Positions 13,185 through 17,433 of a stretch of 17,433 nucleotides of DNA are shown piece by piece. The stretch covers positions 1 through 17,433 of the forward strand of contig ONIK01000074.1 of NCBI GenBank assembly GCA_900317865.1, written 5' to 3'. The position numbers and the translations under genes are program-made. The number at the start of each line of letters is the position of its first letter. Position 1 is the first letter of the stretch. The stretch comes from an uncultured Methanobrevibacter sp. (GTDB lineage: Archaea > Methanobacteriota > Methanobacteria > Methanobacteriales > Methanobacteriaceae). The notes below the pieces were generated by a model, which worked only from the letters and a program-made list of their open reading frames with translations, did no database searches and was not told the origin of the DNA.

Positions 13185-14054
13185 ATGAAACTTGAAAGCA
13201 AAGGTTTAATTAGTTTGGAAATAAATGGTGAAATTTATGGATATAAATTATACCAAAGTTTAGAATCCTTAAATAGAACACATTCTCAAAGAAAATCTGC
13301 TAAAGAGTTAAATATTTCACATACTGTTTTTAATAGGAGAATACTTAAAGCTGAAAAAAAATTAGGAATTAAATTAACTGAAAAGAAAGGAAATGGTAGC
13401 AGTCTTACAAATGATGGAGTGAGACTTTTAGAAGAATACAGAAAGTATCTGATTCAAATAGCTGAACCAGATAATATTAACATTGCCGGAGGCCATATCA
13501 GTTCCAGCCTTTTGGAAAGTATTGATTTACCATTCAATATTAATGTTTATAGCAGCAGTGATGAAGACGCTTTTAAATTGGCCAGAAGAGGAGTTGTTGA
13601 TCTATTAACATTAGATGATCCACTGATTGCATATGAAAGAGATATAAACTTTATTCCAATTGCTTACGACTATCTTGTTTTGATTTCAAGCCCTGATTCA
13701 CAAGAAATTAAAAGCATAAAAGATTTGAACGATTTGGATTTTGTTAAGGTTGGAGGTTCTGCTCAAAGGCTTGCCTGGAACAGTCTTGAACATTATGATT
13801 TAAAATATAATATTAAATATGAAGTTAATTCACAGTTTGATGCTTTTAAATTAGTTAAAAATTCTAAAAACCTGCATAGCTTTTTAAATGCAAGTTATTT
13901 TAATGGAAACGAAATATTGAAGTTTGATACTAGACATGTCATTAGTTTAGTTAAAGTTAACGATGATGATCCAAAAACTGATGATTTTATAAATTATTTA
14001 TTAACCAAAGGACAAAAAGACATCAAAAACCAAGGTTTTATACCCATGGAATAA
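13185..14054 (+). CDS. ModE/LysR-like transcriptional regulator with a substrate-binding-like C-terminal domain
   Basis: Residues about 25-85 are a winged helix of the ModE/LysR kind: RKSAKELNISHTVFNRRILKAEKKLGIKL, then GNGSSLTNDGVRLLEEY, which is the ModE-type wing and helix. Residues about 95-289 resemble a periplasmic-binding-protein-like effector domain (LARRGVVDLLTLDDPLIAYE, FIPIAYDYLVLISS, DLDFVKVGGSAQRLAW) rather than the TOBE-like molybdate domain of bacterial ModE. No signal peptide, so cytoplasmic. 289 aa. The effector is not readable from sequence; given the W/Mo enzyme genes nearby, molybdate or tungstate is a candidate, and the PfkB/hxlB neighbours suggest sugar-phosphate as an alternative. 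No ribosome site before the ATG. Confidence 0.75.
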   Translation: MKLESKGLISLEINGEIYGYKLYQSLESLNRTHSQRKSAKELNISHTVFNRRILKAEKKLGIKLTEKKGNGSSLTNDGVRLLEEYRKYLIQIAEPDNINIAGGHISSSLLESIDLPFNINVYSSSDEDAFKLARRGVVDLLTLDDPLIAYERDINFIPIAYDYLVLISSPDSQEIKSIKDLNDLDFVKVGGSAQRLAWNSLEHYDLKYNIKYEVNSQFDAFKLVKNSKNLHSFLNASYFNGNEILKFDTRHVISLVKVNDDDPKTDDFINYLLTKGQKDIKNQGFIPME

Positions 14055-14190
14055 TAGTCACCAAATGGTCTCACCAATATTATTTATAGTTCGAAATACA
14101 AATGATATATTACACCTCATGATTAATTGTGAAATTTCATTCTATGATTATTATGGGATTTTACAAAATTTTTTAAATAGAATTATAGGA

Positions 14191-14198
14191 AAGGAGAT
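14191..14198 (+). promoter_or_regulatory. Ribosome binding site of the PfkB kinase
   Basis: AAGGAGAT 3 nt before the ATG at 14202 fixes the start MVKNRDLLAIGH and rules out the longer overlapping frame from 14065. Confidence 0.6.
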
Positions 14199-14201
14199 AA
14201 A

Positions 14202-15116
14202 ATGGTTAAAAATAGAGATTTACTTGCAATTGGTCATACCGCTCACGATTATATTATTAGGGTACATACATTTCCAAAAGCCAACTTTTCAGCTCCAATA
14301 ACAGATATGAAAACCGTTAATGGTGGAGCAGCAGCTAATGTTGCTTGTGTTGGAGCCAAACTCGGATTAAAGACATCTTTAGTTTCAGCAGTTGGTGGAG
14401 ATTTCAAAAAAACTGAATATTTTGAACATATGGAAAATTTAGGAATTGATACTGAATCATTAATAATTGTTCCTGGAGAAAAAACCTCTACAGCATTTGT
14501 TTTAACAGACGATAATGAAGATCAAATCAGTTACTTCTATTGGGGAGCTGCTAAAGAGTTTGCAGAAAGCAAAGTGCCTACCCATGCAATTAAAAATACT
14601 GAAGCAGTTCACTTAGCAACAGGTGCTCCTGAATTCAATTGGAAATGTTCAGAAGAAGCTAAAAATGAAGACCTTCTTGTTTCATTTGATCCAGGCCAAG
14701 ACCTTGGAATATATGATGCCAAAAAATTAAAAGATGTAATTGAAAATACAACAATTCTTTTTGGAAATCATCATGAAATCGGAAGAATTCTAGAATCACT
14801 TGAAACAGATTTAACTGGATTAATGGAATTAGGTCCTAAAATAATTGTTAAAACCTGTGGAGCTAATGGAAGTGAAATTTATTCCAGCGAAGACAAAATT
14901 AAAATTGATGCTGTTGATGTTGATGTAGTTGACCCAACTGGTGGTGGAGACTCCTACAGAGCAGGATTTTTATCAAGATTCTTAAATGGAGAATCCCTTG
15001 AAGAATCCGCTAAATTTGCATCAACAGTTTCATCATTTGTTATGGAAAACCAAGGTTGTCAAACCAACATGCCTAGTTTTGATGACGCATTTGAGAGAAT
15101 GAATGAGTTTTATTAA
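14202..15116 (+). CDS. PfkB-family carbohydrate/nucleoside kinase
   Basis: ATP-dependent kinase of the ribokinase fold. Seen: substrate motif NGGAAANVACVGAKLG (40-55), AVGGDF, phosphate-binding region IIVKTCGANGSEIY (214-227) and the catalytic signature DPTGGGDSYRAGF (244-256), with Asp250 the likely catalytic base. The usual signature is DxxGAGD; here it is GGGD. 304 aa. It resembles the archaeal nucleoside kinase exemplified by Methanocaldococcus jannaschii MJ0406 (DPTG.GDSYRAGF block), so purine/cytidine nucleoside phosphorylation is a reasonable guess, but ribokinase or another sugar kinase is possible. Its last bases are close to the radical SAM gene and the two may be co-transcribed. 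Confidence 0.85.
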   Translation: MVKNRDLLAIGHTAHDYIIRVHTFPKANFSAPITDMKTVNGGAAANVACVGAKLGLKTSLVSAVGGDFKKTEYFEHMENLGIDTESLIIVPGEKTSTAFVLTDDNEDQISYFYWGAAKEFAESKVPTHAIKNTEAVHLATGAPEFNWKCSEEAKNEDLLVSFDPGQDLGIYDAKKLKDVIENTTILFGNHHEIGRILESLETDLTGLMELGPKIIVKTCGANGSEIYSSEDKIKIDAVDVDVVDPTGGGDSYRAGFLSRFLNGESLEESAKFASTVSSFVMENQGCQTNMPSFDDAFERMNEFY

Positions 15117-15144
15117 AACTCATTTAACTTATTTTTTGATATTT

Positions 15145-16014
15145 ATGCACTACACCGAAGTTAAAAGTATACTATCACCAAAAAATGGAATGAATCTTTA
15201 TCGTGGATGCACACATGGTTGTATTTACTGTGATTCAAGAAGTGATATTTATCAGATGAATCATGAATTTGAAGATATTGAAGTTAAAAAGAATGCTTTG
15301 GAATTATTGAGAAAATCACTTAAAAATAAACGCAAAAAAGTCATGATTGGAACAGGTTCAATGGCTGATCCGTACATGCCTATTGAAAAAAGGCTTGAGT
15401 ATACAAGAAGTGCCTTAAAGTTAATATACAAATACGGCCACGGATTTACCTGCATTACAAAATCTGACTTGATTTTAAGAGATCTGGATTTAATTAAAAA
15501 GATTAATGAAAATACAAAAGCTGTTGTTCAGATGACTTTAACCACTGCAGATGAAGATTTATGCAAAATCTTAGAGCCTAATGTTTGCTCGACCAAAAGA
15601 CGTGTTGAAGTTTTAAAAACATTAAATGAGAATAATATTCCCACAATTGTTTGGTTATGTCCGATTTTACCATTCATTAATGATACTGAAGAAAATATTA
15701 ATCAGATAATTGACTATTGCATCGATACAAATGTAAAAGGAATACTGTGCTTTCAAATGGGTTTAACTCTAAGAGATGGAAATAGAGAGTATTTTTATCA
15801 GAAATTGGATGAAAATTTTCCTAATCTAAAAGAAAAATACATTACTCATTTTAAAAATAATTATCAAGTTCCAAGCCCATATAATTCTAAATTAATGAAA
15901 ATTTTTAACAAAAGAACCTATGATGCCGGAATCATGAATAATTTTGATGAAATATTTCCATATTTATACAATCTTCCCAATAAAAATATGAGCAAACAGA
16001 CAACCCTGCTTTAA
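15145..16014 (+). CDS. SPL-like radical SAM protein
   Basis: Radical SAM protein of the spore-photoproduct-lyase-like (SplB, COG1533) group. Its archaeal members have no assigned reaction that I know. Seen: LYRGCTHGCIYCDSRS with cluster cysteines at 22, 26 and 29 (CxxxCxxC), the SAM region GTGSMADPYMPIE, VQMTLTTAD, and WLCPILPFINDT. 289 aa from the ATG at 15145, giving MHYTEVKSILSPK, where homologues tend to begin. An ATG at 15103 also opens the frame and would overlap the kinase by 14 nt, but adds a hydrophobic unconserved stretch. No clear ribosome site before 15145. True spore photoproduct repair is unlikely in a methanogen; DNA/RNA or small-molecule chemistry is open. Confidence 0.82.
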   Translation: MHYTEVKSILSPKNGMNLYRGCTHGCIYCDSRSDIYQMNHEFEDIEVKKNALELLRKSLKNKRKKVMIGTGSMADPYMPIEKRLEYTRSALKLIYKYGHGFTCITKSDLILRDLDLIKKINENTKAVVQMTLTTADEDLCKILEPNVCSTKRRVEVLKTLNENNIPTIVWLCPILPFINDTEENINQIIDYCIDTNVKGILCFQMGLTLRDGNREYFYQKLDENFPNLKEKYITHFKNNYQVPSPYNSKLMKIFNKRTYDAGIMNNFDEIFPYLYNLPNKNMSKQTTLL

Positions 16015-16156
16015 AACTTACTTTATTCTTATCAATTTTAATAGATTATGAATCAATCAATTTAAATATTATTAATACGTAATAATAAATATCAACTAAA
16101 AATGATTTCAAAATCAAATATTATTGATTTAATTAAAAATTAATTGAGTGGTATAA
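16015..16156. promoter_or_regulatory. thiC upstream region with small inverted repeat
   Basis: AT-rich spacer. ATTATTA (16068-16074) and TAATAAT (16080-16086) form a 7-bp inverted repeat around ATACG, next to a TTTAAATATT TATA-like box at 16061. It might be a site for a thiamin regulator. I see no TPP riboswitch elements. GAGTGGTAT before the ATG is the probable ribosome site. Confidence 0.35.
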
Positions 16157-17433
16157 ATGACCCAAATTAGTGATGCAAAAAAAGGTATATTGACTGAAGA
16201 AATGAAACATGTTGCAGAAATAGAAAATGTTTCAGAAGATTTTATTTTAAGATCCGTAGCTGAAGGTACAATTGTAATCCCAAGTAATGTTAACAGAGAC
16301 ATTGAAGCAGCAGGTATTGGTGCAGGACTCAGAACTAAAGTAAATGCAACTGTAGGAACCTCTACAGATATTGTAAACTTTGATGAAGAAGTCGAAAAAG
16401 CACAAATCGCGATTGACAACGGTGCAGACTGCTTAATGGAATTAAGTATCGGTGGAGATTTAAATGTTATCAGAAATAGAGTTCTTGACATGTCCCCACT
16501 TCCTGTAGGATCAGTTCCAGTCTATCAAGCAGCTATTGAAAGTATCAGAAGAGACGGTTCTGTAATTTACATGACTGAAGATGACTTATTTAACACCATC
16601 GAAAAGCAAGCAAAAGATGGTATTGACTTTATGGCAGTACACAGTAGTATCAACATTGAAACATTAACAAGACTCAAAAGACAAGGCCGTGTAACCGGAC
16701 TTGTTTCCAGAGGCGGATCATTCATGTCCGGATGGATTGTAGAAAACGAAAAAGAAAATCCATTATACGAAAACTTTGATTACGTTTTAGAAATTGCTAA
16801 AGAACATGATGTAGTACTATCCCTTGCAAACGGTATGAGAGCAGGTTCCATTGCTGATTCAACAGACAGAGCTCAAATACAAGAATTGATTATTTTAGGA
16901 GAATTAATTGACAGGTCCCGTGAAGCTGGAGTACAATGTATGATTGAAGGACCTGGACACATCCCAATTAACGAAATTCCAACAAATGTAATGATTCAAA
17001 AGAAAATGTGTTCCAACGCCCCTTTCTACATGTTAGGACCTATTGTATGTGATGTAGCACCAGGTTACGACCACATCGTATCCGCAATTGGAGCAGCATC
17101 ATCTGCAAAAGCAGGAGCAGACTTCATCTGTTATGTAACCCCTGCAGAACACTTGGCATTACCTTCTCCAAATGATGTAAAAGAAGGAGTTATTGCTACA
17201 AAAATTGGTGCATATGCTGGAGACCTTGCAAGTGGCCAAATTGATGGATCTCAAGATTTAGCAATGGCAGAAGCAAGGAAAAAATTAGATTGGGAAGCCC
17301 AATACGAATGTGCAATGTTCCCTGATGCTGCACGTGCAAAAAGAGATGAAAGACCACCTGAAGAAGAAGACACCTGTACCATGTGTGGTAATTACTGTGC
17401 AGTAAAAATCGTTAACGAATGGTTAGACCAATC
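16157..17433 (+). CDS. thiC: Phosphomethylpyrimidine synthase (runs off right edge)
   Basis: Radical SAM enzyme that rearranges aminoimidazole ribotide to the HMP-phosphate half of thiamin. Seen over 425 codons: GLRTKVNATVGTST, SIGGDLNVIR, SRGGSFMSGWIVEN, LANGMRAGSIADSTDRAQ, IEGPGHIPINEIPTN, MLGPIVCDVAPGYDHI, CYVTPAEHLALP and the C-terminal cluster motif CTMCGNYCAVK (Cys407, 410, 414). Only the last few residues are cut off, at WLDQ. No internal loss noticed. ATG at 16157 after GAGTGGTAT. Archaeal short form without the bacterial N-terminal extension. No operon partner visible to its left. Confidence 0.95.
   Translation, partial: MTQISDAKKGILTEEMKHVAEIENVSEDFILRSVAEGTIVIPSNVNRDIEAAGIGAGLRTKVNATVGTSTDIVNFDEEVEKAQIAIDNGADCLMELSIGGDLNVIRNRVLDMSPLPVGSVPVYQAAIESIRRDGSVIYMTEDDLFNTIEKQAKDGIDFMAVHSSINIETLTRLKRQGRVTGLVSRGGSFMSGWIVENEKENPLYENFDYVLEIAKEHDVVLSLANGMRAGSIADSTDRAQIQELIILGELIDRSREAGVQCMIEGPGHIPINEIPTNVMIQKKMCSNAPFYMLGPIVCDVAPGYDHIVSAIGAASSAKAGADFICYVTPAEHLALPSPNDVKEGVIATKIGAYAGDLASGQIDGSQDLAMAEARKKLDWEAQYECAMFPDAARAKRDERPPEEEDTCTMCGNYCAVKIVNEWLDQ

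Noticed and set aside
14065..14301. 78-codon frame before the PfkB kinase
   Set aside because: Overlaps the kinase start in another frame, no ribosome site, no recognisable features.
16015..16156. TPP riboswitch before thiC
   Set aside because: The leader is almost pure A/T with no CTGAGA-like conserved core; only a short inverted repeat is seen.
16129..16491. 120-codon minus-strand frame
   Set aside because: It is the antisense shadow of thiC, whose plus-strand product is unmistakable.

Overview
The window reads as chromosome of a hydrogenotrophic methanogen of the order Methanobacteriales, most likely Methanobrevibacter or a close relative. This rests on the very AT-rich sequence, TTTATATA-type archaeal promoters, GGTGAT/GGAG ribosome sites, and a gene set for CO2 reduction to formylmethanofuran plus F420-dependent formate dehydrogenase. 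No species call can be made from the sequence alone.

Layout. (1) Bases 1-3999, minus strand: tungsten/molybdenum formylmethanofuran dehydrogenase operon in the order HTH-ferredoxin regulator, fwdF, fwdG, fwdD, fwdB, fwdA (fwdA leaves the window). (2) Bases 4000-4408: a divergent control region with two copies of one 19-bp palindrome, one by each operon, and a second palindrome family between them. (3) Bases 4409-6382, plus strand: mobB fused to a triple-repeat domain, then moaA (molybdopterin cofactor synthesis). (4) Bases 6487-10635, minus strand: formate uptake and oxidation (fdhC, fdhA, fdhB). (5) Bases 11042-12531: a FwdE/FmdE-family protein and divergent fdhD (formate dehydrogenase maturation). 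(6) Bases 12534-17433: hxlB, a ModE/LysR-like regulator, a PfkB sugar/nucleoside kinase, an SPL-like radical SAM protein, and thiC (leaves the window).

How it fits together. Regions 1-5 form one functional neighbourhood: the two molybdopterin-dinucleotide enzymes that feed C1 units and electrons into methanogenesis (Fwd and Fdh), cofactor synthesis and maturation genes (MoaA, MobB, FdhD), and the formate transporter. The first gene of the fwd operon joins a DNA-binding HTH to a 2[4Fe-4S] ferredoxin. The shared operators suggest that it co-regulates Fwd and its cofactor supply in response to redox state, iron-sulfur status or metal supply; this is inference.

Most unusual observation. fdhA is split by a net frameshift at about 8880 where about 12 conserved residues are missing. 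Shorter internal losses are also apparent in fdhA, fdhB, fwdB and fwdF. Either this locus has suffered several small deletions, or the assembly has collapsed short stretches in these genes. Because Fwd is normally essential, the artefact explanation must be tested first.
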